DNA of 64,000 nucleotides from Glaciecola sp. (GTDB lineage: Bacteria; Pseudomonadota; Gammaproteobacteria; Enterobacterales; Alteromonadaceae): the NCBI GenBank assembly GCA_023268935.1, contig JALRKK010000067.1, positions 1 through 64,000 of the forward strand. The letters are read 5' to 3'. Positions 11,884-21,146 of this stretch are shown piece by piece (the first letter of the stretch is position 1; the number at the start of each line of letters is the position of its first letter). A model generated the notes under the pieces. That model was not told where the DNA came from. It made no database searches and saw only the letters and a program-made list of their open reading frames with translations. Made by a program: the position numbers and the translations under genes.

Positions 11884-11917
11884 TTAACAAAACTTGAAAT
11901 TTATTTTTCTCACGGTA

Positions 11918-11935
11918 AACTTAAACGATTAAGTT
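11918..11935. promoter_or_regulatory. Candidate LacI-family operator
   Basis: AACTTAAACGATTAAGTT: near-perfect 18-nt palindrome with central CG, 16 nt upstream of the GH13 start codon. Confidence 0.6.
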
Positions 11936-11950
11936 TTTTCGTGAATAATT

Positions 11951-13411
11951 ATGAAATACCAAAATAAAGTACAGCTAATTACTTATGTTGATCGTTTAAG
12001 TGGCGGCACGGTTCAGCAATTGCATCAAATGTTAAAAGAATGTTTCCCTAATGTGTTTGGTGGAATTCATTTGCTGCCTTTTTACAATCCCATTGACGGG
12101 GAAGATGCTGGGTTTGATCCAATTGATCACACATCAGTGGACGCTCGATTGGGAAACTGGGATGATGTGCAAGCGTTAGGACAAGACTTTGATTTGATGG
12201 CTGACATGATTGTCAATCACATGTCGGCCCAATCTATACCGTTTCAGGACGTCTTAGCAAAAGGTAAAGATTCCACCTATTGGGATTTGTTTTTAACCAA
12301 ACAAAAGGTGTTCGGTGATAAGCCAAATCCCGATGATATTGCAAATATATTTCGTCCAAGACCAACGTCACCTTTCACCAAGATGACCTTAGGCGATGGC
12401 TCAGAAGCTGACTTTTGGACAACATTTACTCCAAATCAGATCGATATTGATGTTGATTCTGAACAGGGTAAAGCATACCTAGATGCAATTTTGACGACGT
12501 TTTCGCGTAATAATATTAAACTGATACGCCTTGACGCTGCAGGTTATGCCATAAAACAGGCTGGAACAAATTGCTTTATGATGCCCCAAACGTTTGCATT
12601 TATTGAAGCATTATCTTCTCGAGCAGAAGCTTTGGGTATGACATGCTTGGTTGAAATCCATTCCTATCACAAGATCCAATGCGAAATCGCCAAGCGCTGT
12701 TCTCTAGTTTATGATTTTGCCCTACCTCCTTTGGTTCTGCATGCAATGAATACCAAAGACCTAGCGCCACTTGCAACGTGGCTTGAGATGTCCCCACGAA
12801 ACTGTGTAACCGTATTGGATACCCATGACGGGATTGGCATTGTGGATGTTGGTGCCAATGGAGATGAACCTGGCTTATTAACTCCAGAACAAATCGATAC
12901 ATTAGTGGAAAGTATTCATGACCAATGTGCTGGAGAAAGCCGAGCCGCCACAGGGGCTGCGGCAAATAACGTCGATTTGTATCAAGTGAATTGTACATAT
13001 TACAGTGCTTTAGGCTGCGATGATTATCGTTACTTGTTGTCTCGTGCGATTCAGTTTTTCTGCCCAGGGATTCCGCAAGTATATTATACGGGGTTATTAG
13101 CGCTGCCTAATGACATGGACTTATTAGCAAAATCTCAAGTTGGACGTGACATAAATCGCAGTTATTTGGACTTTGCAAAAGTACAACAACACGCACAAAA
13201 GACAGTCGTGCAAGCGTTACTTAAATTAATTCAAAAGCGCAATCAAAACGATGCTTTTACTGGCGAGTTTAGCCATGTTATGACAGATGACCGGTATTCC
13301 ATGCGGTGGGCAAATGGAACCCAGGTTGCTCGGCTGGATATTGATTTGGCTACGCTGAATGCGCATGTCACTTTTGACAGCGAAGTGATTGAATTACGCA
13401 GTTGGTTGTAA
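11951..13411 (+). CDS. Sucrose phosphorylase-like GH13 enzyme
   Basis: KVQLITYVDRLSGGTVQQL, DAGFDPIDHTSVDARLGNWDDV, IRLDAAGYAIKQAGTNCFM, LDTHDGIGIVDVG, YSALGCDDYRYLLSRAIQFFCPGIPQVYYTG, GRDINRSY. Confidence 0.88.
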   Translation: MKYQNKVQLITYVDRLSGGTVQQLHQMLKECFPNVFGGIHLLPFYNPIDGEDAGFDPIDHTSVDARLGNWDDVQALGQDFDLMADMIVNHMSAQSIPFQDVLAKGKDSTYWDLFLTKQKVFGDKPNPDDIANIFRPRPTSPFTKMTLGDGSEADFWTTFTPNQIDIDVDSEQGKAYLDAILTTFSRNNIKLIRLDAAGYAIKQAGTNCFMMPQTFAFIEALSSRAEALGMTCLVEIHSYHKIQCEIAKRCSLVYDFALPPLVLHAMNTKDLAPLATWLEMSPRNCVTVLDTHDGIGIVDVGANGDEPGLLTPEQIDTLVESIHDQCAGESRAATGAAANNVDLYQVNCTYYSALGCDDYRYLLSRAIQFFCPGIPQVYYTGLLALPNDMDLLAKSQVGRDINRSYLDFAKVQQHAQKTVVQALLKLIQKRNQNDAFTGEFSHVMTDDRYSMRWANGTQVARLDIDLATLNAHVTFDSEVIELRSWL

Positions 13412-13412
13412 G

Positions 13413-14444
13413 TTATCCGTTGGTCGGGCACGAATCGCCAAAATGCAAGGCAAAGGGGAGTAATTGGGACTCTTTGCTTTGCTTTAACAGCATGATGGCA
13501 GCACGTTCACCTTTGCTATCTGAATTTTGTACCACGGTAGTTAGATTAGGGTGAAAGCGTTGGCCTTCATTTGTGCCATCAAAGCCTACTACTCTAATAT
13601 CATCCGGTACCGATAACCCTATTTCAATCGCTTCGCGAATAAAATAGACGGCAATTAAGTCTGACATACAATAAACAATGGTGGGACGAGGCTGATTGGA
13701 TAACACTTCTTTGGCCGCACGAACGGCAAAGGATTCGATATTTTCAGGGATACTCCACAGCTGTCCATAATTAAAATCAACGCCGCATTCTGAAAATGCT
13801 TTTTCATAACCAAGTAGTCTGCGTCGGCTGATGGATGTGACTGGATCAATCATAGGAACATCATAGATCCGACAAGTCAGCTGAGTTTCAATTAAGCGCA
13901 AGCCAATGACGGCGACCACATCATCCGGTCGAATGGTTTGTTTGACTAATTGATAACACGCCTCAATATTATCGATATTGACGGATGGGTAATCGTCAAT
14001 ATTAAAGTCCACAGTAATGACTGGCTTTGTCGTTTTACTTAAGGCATCAATTAAATTGGGATTGGTAGGTGAGCCATAACACAAATACCCGTCGACAAAA
14101 TCGTTGACGTTATTGAGATCATCACCGGCACCCGAAACCAACAGAAGCTGTTGACCGTTAGCCTCTAAACACTGGGATACACCGCTAATAAAAGTAGATG
14201 CTACTGCATCATTAACGGTATACGAGATACTGTTTGCTAAAACTAACCCTACAATACCGGTTTTTCCTCGGCGCAGTGACCGAGCTGCTTTATTGGGTCC
14301 GGTATAGCCAAGTTCTTCACAACGCTCGAGGATTTCAAGTCGTTTAGCCTTAGATAATTGATTGGGTTTGTTGAAGGCATTGGATATGGTCGCGGTAGAC
14401 ACACCTAATTCTTCAGCTACAGATTTTAAGGTGAGTTTTTTCAC
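13413..14444 (-). CDS. LacI family transcriptional regulator
   Basis: LTLKSVAEELGVSTATISNAFNKPNQLSKAKRLEILERCEELGYTGPNKAARSLRRGKTGIVGLV. Confidence 0.93.
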   Translation of the reverse strand: MKKLTLKSVAEELGVSTATISNAFNKPNQLSKAKRLEILERCEELGYTGPNKAARSLRRGKTGIVGLVLANSISYTVNDAVASTFISGVSQCLEANGQQLLLVSGAGDDLNNVNDFVDGYLCYGSPTNPNLIDALSKTTKPVITVDFNIDDYPSVNIDNIEACYQLVKQTIRPDDVVAVIGLRLIETQLTCRIYDVPMIDPVTSISRRRLLGYEKAFSECGVDFNYGQLWSIPENIESFAVRAAKEVLSNQPRPTIVYCMSDLIAVYFIREAIEIGLSVPDDIRVVGFDGTNEGQRFHPNLTTVVQNSDSKGERAAIMLLKQSKESQLLPFALHFGDSCPTNG

Positions 14445-14645
14445 GAGACGGACCTTACAGGTTAATTGATTAAGGAAGATAAATACTATTATGTAGCAGA
14501 TTTAACTTAATCTCCAGTGTTAAATTTTAGTTAATATAATTAACATTTATGTTAGCTATTAGGTAGAGCTTGCCAAGAAGAGTTGAAGTGATACTTATCA
14601 TACTCTAGTATTGTATGGGTAACATCAACGACAAAACACCGCACC

Positions 14646-15542
14646 ATGCAAATTAAAGTACGTTCTTTTACCCCTCATTCGGACTATTTTTGCGGTAAGT
14701 TTGATGCAATGACCACAAGTTGTGAAGTTCTGATTGAAACCGAACACGCAGATGTCGCACAAGAAATTGCTGAGGTAATCATTCGTGAGGCCCTTCGTGT
14801 AGAGCATAAATTCTCTCGTTATCGCACCGATAATATTATTCACGAAATCAACCACTCTGGCGGTAACCAAGTTATTCTCGATGTTGAAACACAGTCGTTA
14901 TTGCATCTTGTTGATACCTGTTATGAGCTCAGCGATGGTTTATTTGATATTACCGCAGGCGTATTGAACAAAGTCTGGAGTTTTTCCCCTGATGCGATAC
15001 CACCAAGTGAAGGGGCAATTAATCAAATGCTAGAGTATGTTGGATGGCATCGTGTGAATTTACGAGAGAACACGATTACACTACCAGAGCACATGGCAAT
15101 TGATTTAGGTGGAATAGCCAAAGAATACGCGGTCGATAGATGCAGTGAAATATGTCAAGAACGTTGGCCAGATATTTCGGTGCTCATTAATTTCGGTGGG
15201 GATGTTGCGGTATCTAACCCAAGGCATAACGCGAGTTTTTGGCAAGTGGCAATACCCTCTATCGATGCTTGTATTGATACCCCAAGGTTAATTCAATTGT
15301 GTAAAGGTGGTATGGCAACGAGCGGAGACTACAAGCGCTATTTAATGCACAATGGGATACGTTACTCGCATATCCTAAACCCCAAAACTGGTTATGCTGT
15401 AACCAATGCACCTAGAGCCGTCACAGTGTGCGCAAATAATTGTGTTCAAGCTGGTTTGTTATCAATGATGGCGGCCCTGCACGGACCCAACGCACAGGCA
15501 TTCTTACTCGAACAAGGCGTAGCGCATTGGGTCGTGGATTAA
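14646..15542 (+). CDS. FAD:protein FMN transferase (ApbE family)
   Basis: AIDLGGIAKEYAVDR, LINFGGDVAVS, YSHILNPKTGYAV, TSGDYKRY. Confidence 0.85.
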   Translation: MQIKVRSFTPHSDYFCGKFDAMTTSCEVLIETEHADVAQEIAEVIIREALRVEHKFSRYRTDNIIHEINHSGGNQVILDVETQSLLHLVDTCYELSDGLFDITAGVLNKVWSFSPDAIPPSEGAINQMLEYVGWHRVNLRENTITLPEHMAIDLGGIAKEYAVDRCSEICQERWPDISVLINFGGDVAVSNPRHNASFWQVAIPSIDACIDTPRLIQLCKGGMATSGDYKRYLMHNGIRYSHILNPKTGYAVTNAPRAVTVCANNCVQAGLLSMMAALHGPNAQAFLLEQGVAHWVVD

Positions 15543-15549
15543 CGTTATA

Positions 15550-18500
15550 TTAGTGGCTCCAATGATAATGTTCGGCCTTAGCATGAACAGCTTGCTCGGT
15601 GGCTTCTGGCATAAATCGTTTATTCGCATCTTGGAAAAAAAACGGTTCGGCGCGAAACTCTCCATTTAATTCTTGCATATCTTCGCTGGCAAATACTCGC
15701 CCGTTAATCACCGTATGGGTAACATACTCACTGCGTTTGATATCACTTAATACATCGCCATCAATAATGGCTAAATCAGCCAATTTACCCACTTCGATGC
15801 TGCCAATGGCATGATCCATACCCAATGAAATCGCACCATCAATTGTGCCACCACGAATTGCTTCCCATGGCGTAAAACCGCCTTGAACCATGATCCACAG
15901 TTCCCAGTGCGCAGACAATCCCTCGCGTTGACCATGAGGGCCGATGTGCACACGTACGCCTTCATCACGGAGTGCTTTAGCGTATTTGGAAACTTCTATA
16001 TGATTGTAGAATGCTTCTGATGTCGTAGGGCGACGCACGGCACGACGGTCAACTAGGGTATGTGGTGTATAGCGTAATAATCGCTCGTTTTCCCATACAT
16101 TGGTTTTGTCATACCAGTATTCTTCACCCATCATACCACCATAAGCCACCACAAAAGTCGGTGTGTAACCCACATCAGATGCGCTCCATAACTGGGTCAT
16201 ATCGGAATATCCACGGGCAATTGGCAGGGCATGTTCAAGGACGGTATGACCATCAACAATCATTGACAAATTTTGTTGAAATTTACCGCCGCCCTCAGGC
16301 ATGACCATCATCTCAAGCTCTTTAGCAGCTTGCAGCAACCATTGTCTTTGATCTCGACGCGGTTGGTTGTAGGATTTTACCGAAATTGCCCCTTGTTCTT
16401 TGAGGCGATTAACATGAAAATAGGCATCCTCAAAGTCATTGATAATCGCTTTATAGCCAATCCCTTCGGCACCATACAATATTGTACCGGTCGAGAATAG
16501 ACGAGGACCAACTCGTAAACCAGCACGCTGTAGTTCTGCCGCGGCAAAAATCTCTGTTGTATCATTTGACGGGTCGTGCATGGTGGTCACACCAAAAGCA
16601 ATGTTTGAGAATTGGATCCAGTTTTGTTCTGGAATAATCTCATTGCGCCCTTGTGAACCATGTGCATGTGCATCCACTAATCCTGGAATAACCGTCTTAC
16701 CAGTGGCATCCAATATTAACGCCTCTTCGGGGATTTGAATGGCATCAGTGGGTCCCACTGCTTCGATGATATTGTCTTTGATCAACACAGTACCGTTATT
16801 AATGATTTCTTCTTTGTTATCTGCATCGCGCATCGTCACAATAGTGCCACCGACAATAGCAGTGTAGCCTTCGGCTTTTTTACTCGCCGCATTAAAACTT
16901 AAGTTGACCCCTTCTGTCACTGGCTCAGCGGCTTCATCGTTGCCACCGACAAAAGCAAACGCTTCGTCCAGACTTTGCTCATATAAAAACGGACCATGAA
17001 ACCACGTTAATTTGTCATTATTGGGTGACCAATTGAGATATTCTCCAGCACGGGCACTGATTTGTGTAACCGGTAAGGACGTCATATTTGGCCCAATGGT
17101 AATTCGTTTTCCATTTTCGACAAATGGTACAACATAGGTATTGTATTGATGTACAAAAGCAAGCCATTGCTTGTCATGCGAAAGTCGATATTCACTGACT
17201 TTATCGGCGCCATACGCGTGTTGCCTCAGATCGTCACCTGCCAGATTAACACTCACCAATTCGGTTTCGGTATAAGGGGTTCCAGAAACGAATCGAGTAA
17301 AATAAATTCGCTCGTTGCCACCAGCAAAATGGGGTTGCATACCTGATTGGCTAACGCGTTGTGTTGTTTGTTTTTGGAGATCAAGTACGTATAAGCCAGG
17401 TTCAACCGAGTGTGCCGGATCAAGTAAGTAACCGCCAGTAAATTTGCGATACGTAATTAATTCACCATCAGGAGAAAATGCAGGTTCAACATAATGGCCA
17501 GGAGCAGTTGAGACCACTTTACCTTTGCCGCCACGAGATGATACAACTCGGATTGTGCCCAAGGCCTGGTCGTCCCAGGTGGTGTAAACAATTTGTTTAC
17601 CATCATTAGAAAAACGCGGATAAAACTCGTCATGGTCATTTTGTTTGGTCAGACGTCGAGTTTTACCATTTTGTAAATCACGGATATAGAGTTTGCCAAG
17701 CGCTTGAAATAAAGCGGTTTTGCCGTCTGGTGATTGTTGTGACCAGCGGATCATTTTGACCGCAAATTCATCACTGGCCACATCTACTTTAAAGCGAGCT
17801 GCCTTTGCATGTTGAACCTCGGTTTTTACTTCAATATCCAATGTATTTAATTCTTGTGTTGAGACCGTTAAACGATGGATTTTGCCACCTGTCCAAAACA
17901 CAATTTGCTGACTATCGGGTGTCCAATCAAAGTAACTGAAGTAGCCTTCAGTGCCAAAGCCCTCTTGCATATCACGTTCGAGGCCAACAAAGATTGGCCG
18001 TTCTGTACCATCCTCGGTGTTTTTGATAAATAATGCGGTTTGTTCGCGAATGCGTCGCACAAACGCAACGTGCTTTCCATCAGGGGAAGGCGTAGGTACT
18101 ACTGCACCGCCGGTACCTGAAATATAACGTTCTGTCTCACTCGTTTCGCGGTCAAAGCGAGTGATGGCAAAAATCGATTTGAGCGGGTCGCGATTGTAGT
18201 CAAAGCGAAAACCGCCAGTGATGTCTTGAGTATAATAAATGTAGCGACCGTCTGGTGAAAATGCAGGATCAGCGGTGTTTTTTTGGTCGCGTTTACCATT
18301 CCGACGTTCCTGAATGACTAATCCTTCTCCGCCGGTGTGATGATACATCCATACTTCGCCTGCGGGAATACTTCGTCCTGACATAATCCCTTTCGTCACT
18401 AAAAGATATTGTCCGTCTGGTGACCATTTCGGGGCGTGGATCAGATTGTTTTTTTCTTTGGTCACTTGGCGCAAATTATTGCCATCAATATCCATGACCC

Positions 18501-18861
18501 ATAGATTGGACAATCCGTCACGGTCAGAAATAAAGGCAATTTGTTTACCATCTGGACTGACCGCAGGATGGATATTCCAAGCGTAATCTTGAGTCAACGC
18601 CCGAGCCTGACCGCCTTCAAACGGCACAATAAAAATATCCCCAAGGGTATCAAAAACAATGGACTTCCCGTCTGGCGTTACATCTAAGCTGGCCCATGTG
18701 ATTTCATTAGTGTCAATGGTGATCTTTTCACGCGCATAAGGAGGATCAGTGACGTCCCAGTCAGAGAATCGTTTTGTGTCTGTTGTATCAGCGAAGCTGA
18801 TATTTATGCTCAAAAAAGAAAGCGCAAGTCCACTATAAAGACTTATTAGGGATTTTTTCAT
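15550..18861 (-). CDS. Exported TolB/Tricorn-like beta-propeller protein fused to a C-terminal amidohydrolase domain
   Basis: Signal peptide; repeated PDGK/SPDG propeller motifs; C-terminal IPGLVDAHAHGSQ and GTIDGAISLGMDHAIGSIEVGKLADLAIIDGDVL amidohydrolase motifs. Confidence 0.9.
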   Translation of the reverse strand: MKKSLISLYSGLALSFLSINISFADTTDTKRFSDWDVTDPPYAREKITIDTNEITWASLDVTPDGKSIVFDTLGDIFIVPFEGGQARALTQDYAWNIHPAVSPDGKQIAFISDRDGLSNLWVMDIDGNNLRQVTKEKNNLIHAPKWSPDGQYLLVTKGIMSGRSIPAGEVWMYHHTGGEGLVIQERRNGKRDQKNTADPAFSPDGRYIYYTQDITGGFRFDYNRDPLKSIFAITRFDRETSETERYISGTGGAVVPTPSPDGKHVAFVRRIREQTALFIKNTEDGTERPIFVGLERDMQEGFGTEGYFSYFDWTPDSQQIVFWTGGKIHRLTVSTQELNTLDIEVKTEVQHAKAARFKVDVASDEFAVKMIRWSQQSPDGKTALFQALGKLYIRDLQNGKTRRLTKQNDHDEFYPRFSNDGKQIVYTTWDDQALGTIRVVSSRGGKGKVVSTAPGHYVEPAFSPDGELITYRKFTGGYLLDPAHSVEPGLYVLDLQKQTTQRVSQSGMQPHFAGGNERIYFTRFVSGTPYTETELVSVNLAGDDLRQHAYGADKVSEYRLSHDKQWLAFVHQYNTYVVPFVENGKRITIGPNMTSLPVTQISARAGEYLNWSPNNDKLTWFHGPFLYEQSLDEAFAFVGGNDEAAEPVTEGVNLSFNAASKKAEGYTAIVGGTIVTMRDADNKEEIINNGTVLIKDNIIEAVGPTDAIQIPEEALILDATGKTVIPGLVDAHAHGSQGRNEIIPEQNWIQFSNIAFGVTTMHDPSNDTTEIFAAAELQRAGLRVGPRLFSTGTILYGAEGIGYKAIINDFEDAYFHVNRLKEQGAISVKSYNQPRRDQRQWLLQAAKELEMMVMPEGGGKFQQNLSMIVDGHTVLEHALPIARGYSDMTQLWSASDVGYTPTFVVAYGGMMGEEYWYDKTNVWENERLLRYTPHTLVDRRAVRRPTTSEAFYNHIEVSKYAKALRDEGVRVHIGPHGQREGLSAHWELWIMVQGGFTPWEAIRGGTIDGAISLGMDHAIGSIEVGKLADLAIIDGDVLSDIKRSEYVTHTVINGRVFASEDMQELNGEFRAEPFFFQDANKRFMPEATEQAVHAKAEHYHWSH

Positions 18862-18889
18862 CGGTTTTTCCGTCGTATTGTTATTTTAA

Positions 18890-20239
18890 TTAAGTAAGTG
18901 TGACATATTCTTCGGCGCTGGTAGGGTGAATCGCTACGCAGGCATCAAAATCGGCCTTGGTTGCTCCCATTTTAATCGCGACGCCAAAGCCTTGTAAAAT
19001 TTCATCCATACCATGCCCTATACCGTGAATGCCAACCACTTTTTCGTCAGCTCCGGCGCAGATCAGCTTCATTTTGGTCAGTTGTCGATTCCGAGTAACA
19101 GCGGTATACATTGCGCCAAAACTGGAATTATAAACTTTGACGTTGGGTTCGCCATATTGGGCGATCGCTTCCGCTTCGGTCAATCCCATAGTGCCAATTG
19201 GTGGATGTGAAAAGACCACTGTTGGGATCAGACTGTAATCCATCTTAGCATGGTCTTGGCCATTGAATAATCGCTCAGACAACAATCGTCCGGCTTTTAC
19301 TGCAACAGGAGTCAAATCGATTTTGCCGATATTATCGCCTAAGGCATAAACACCATTTGATGTGGTATTTTGATAATCATCGACTTGGATGTGCCCTGAA
19401 TCAGTCAACTGAACTTGGGTATTTTCAAGCCCAATATTTTGGGTGGCTGGGGCGCGACCAATGGCCCAGATTAAGCTGTCTGTGACTATGCGTTCACCAT
19501 TATCGAAAGCGACAGTGAGTGAACTGTCAGCGTTTTGGGTGACCTTTGTTACCTGTGCATACGTCATTAACTGAGGACCGTGCTCAGCCATCATTTCGGT
19601 AAGCGTAATGCTGATGGTTTCATCAAATTGACGTAATGGGCGATTTTTACGCACAACCAGCGTCGTTTCAGTGCCTAACGCATGTAACACTCCAGCAAGC
19701 TCCACAGCAATGTACCCTGCACCAACTACCACGGCACGTTTAGGTTGCTCATTAAGAGCAAAGAAGCCGTCGGAAGTGATCCCCAATTCTGCGCCTTCTA
19801 CTTCGGGAATAATTGGATAACCACCTGTGGCAATACTAATGTGAGGTGCGGTGTAAAGTACTCCATCTACCTCGATCGTATGATCATCAATAAATCGACC
19901 GAAGCCATTGATGACGGTGATACCATGGTTATCCAATACTCGGTCGTAAGATGCATGAATACGTTGGATATAGGCTTCACGAGATTCAATGAGAGTTGCC
20001 CAAGAAAAATTATTGACGGTGATATCAAAACCATAGTCTTGGGCATACAAATTGATGGCTTCTGCGACCTGTGCGCCAAACCACATGGCTTTTTTGGGCA
20101 CACAGCCCACATTTACGCAGGTACCGCCAATATGCTTTGCTTCAATCAAAGCGACTTTTTTTCCATGTTTTGCAGCGCGGTTTGCGGAGGCAATACCACC
20201 ACTTCCACCACCTAAGCAGATGTAGTCATATGTGTGCAT
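18890..20239 (-). CDS. gorA: Glutathione-disulfide reductase
   Basis: [45 protein letters not shown]-terminal [13 protein letters not shown]. Confidence 0.95.
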   Translation of the reverse strand: MHTYDYICLGGGSGGIASANRAAKHGKKVALIEAKHIGGTCVNVGCVPKKAMWFGAQVAEAINLYAQDYGFDITVNNFSWATLIESREAYIQRIHASYDRVLDNHGITVINGFGRFIDDHTIEVDGVLYTAPHISIATGGYPIIPEVEGAELGITSDGFFALNEQPKRAVVVGAGYIAVELAGVLHALGTETTLVVRKNRPLRQFDETISITLTEMMAEHGPQLMTYAQVTKVTQNADSSLTVAFDNGERIVTDSLIWAIGRAPATQNIGLENTQVQLTDSGHIQVDDYQNTTSNGVYALGDNIGKIDLTPVAVKAGRLLSERLFNGQDHAKMDYSLIPTVVFSHPPIGTMGLTEAEAIAQYGEPNVKVYNSSFGAMYTAVTRNRQLTKMKLICAGADEKVVGIHGIGHGMDEILQGFGVAIKMGATKADFDACVAIHPTSAEEYVTLT

Positions 20240-20353
20240 GTCGTTACCTTATGATAAATGTATGAAATTAGTAAATATTCGTTCTAGGTTCAATATGAAC
20301 GGTAAGAGTAACTAATAATTACACCAGAGATCAAAAAAGTAAAAGAAAAATGA

Positions 20354-21004
20354 TTAAGCGGCTTCTTGTACAGATGATAAAGTGTTGAGCCATTGTGCAA
20401 AATGTAAAAAAGTATATTGTGCTCCACGAACCATCTGGTCTGCTTCGGTTATATTAATCCCCTGATTATCAATTGCTGTAATTGTGCGGATAAACTGATG
20501 TTTGGCACCAGAGCCATAAATGTTAAGGTAGTTAATAATATCGTTTCGTTTAAGTTGTTTGACGATGTTGTGACAAGTATCTGGGGCGTTGATCAATAGT
20601 GCTTCTGACGCAAATACCAGACCATACCAATGAGTTTTCGTCCATGAAATGTGCTCGCTTGCAGAGAAATATTCTTGATGTTTGGTGCGGTATAAAGGGA
20701 TTTTTGGGTAATCAAGATGCGCAATGTCTTTTTGAATCGATGGGGTTTTAAACTTGTAGCCAAACATATTGAGAGTGCGCACAGATAGATATTTGGTCAG
20801 TTTCAACTCCATATTTAAAAACCAGTAATAATGAGCCAATAAAATACTGTGGTATTTTGGAGCATCTAAGCTAGGGCACATAAGACCTGACACAAGCTCA
20901 TGTTGCAACAACGCTTTGTGTTCGGCTTCTGTATTATCCGAGAGTAACTGATATAAGGACATAAAGCTAATACTGCCAAAGATAATTAGGAAAATATTTT
21001 TCAC
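20354..21004 (-). CDS. Hypothetical protein with N-terminal hydrophobic segment
   Basis: 216-aa ORF with intact start/stop; no family recognised. Confidence 0.6.
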   Translation of the reverse strand: MKNIFLIIFGSISFMSLYQLLSDNTEAEHKALLQHELVSGLMCPSLDAPKYHSILLAHYYWFLNMELKLTKYLSVRTLNMFGYKFKTPSIQKDIAHLDYPKIPLYRTKHQEYFSASEHISWTKTHWYGLVFASEALLINAPDTCHNIVKQLKRNDIINYLNIYGSGAKHQFIRTITAIDNQGINITEADQMVRGAQYTFLHFAQWLNTLSSVQEAA

Positions 21005-21146
21005 TTAAGTTATAGCATTTGATGCCATATTTACAATGGAATAACAGCAAAAGTAAACTTTAGTCTAAATGTGTCTACCCCCTTGTACCTTGGTAATTTA
21101 GCCCCATTTAATAATCATAAACACTTTAATTATTAAGGACTCAAAC

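Noticed and set aside
11887-11900. Second copy of AACAAAACTTGAAA (also at about 9868) upstream of the GH13 gene, resembling a sigma-32 -35 element
   Set aside because: No matching -10 (CCCCATnT) at suitable spacing; a short AT-rich coincidence is more likely.
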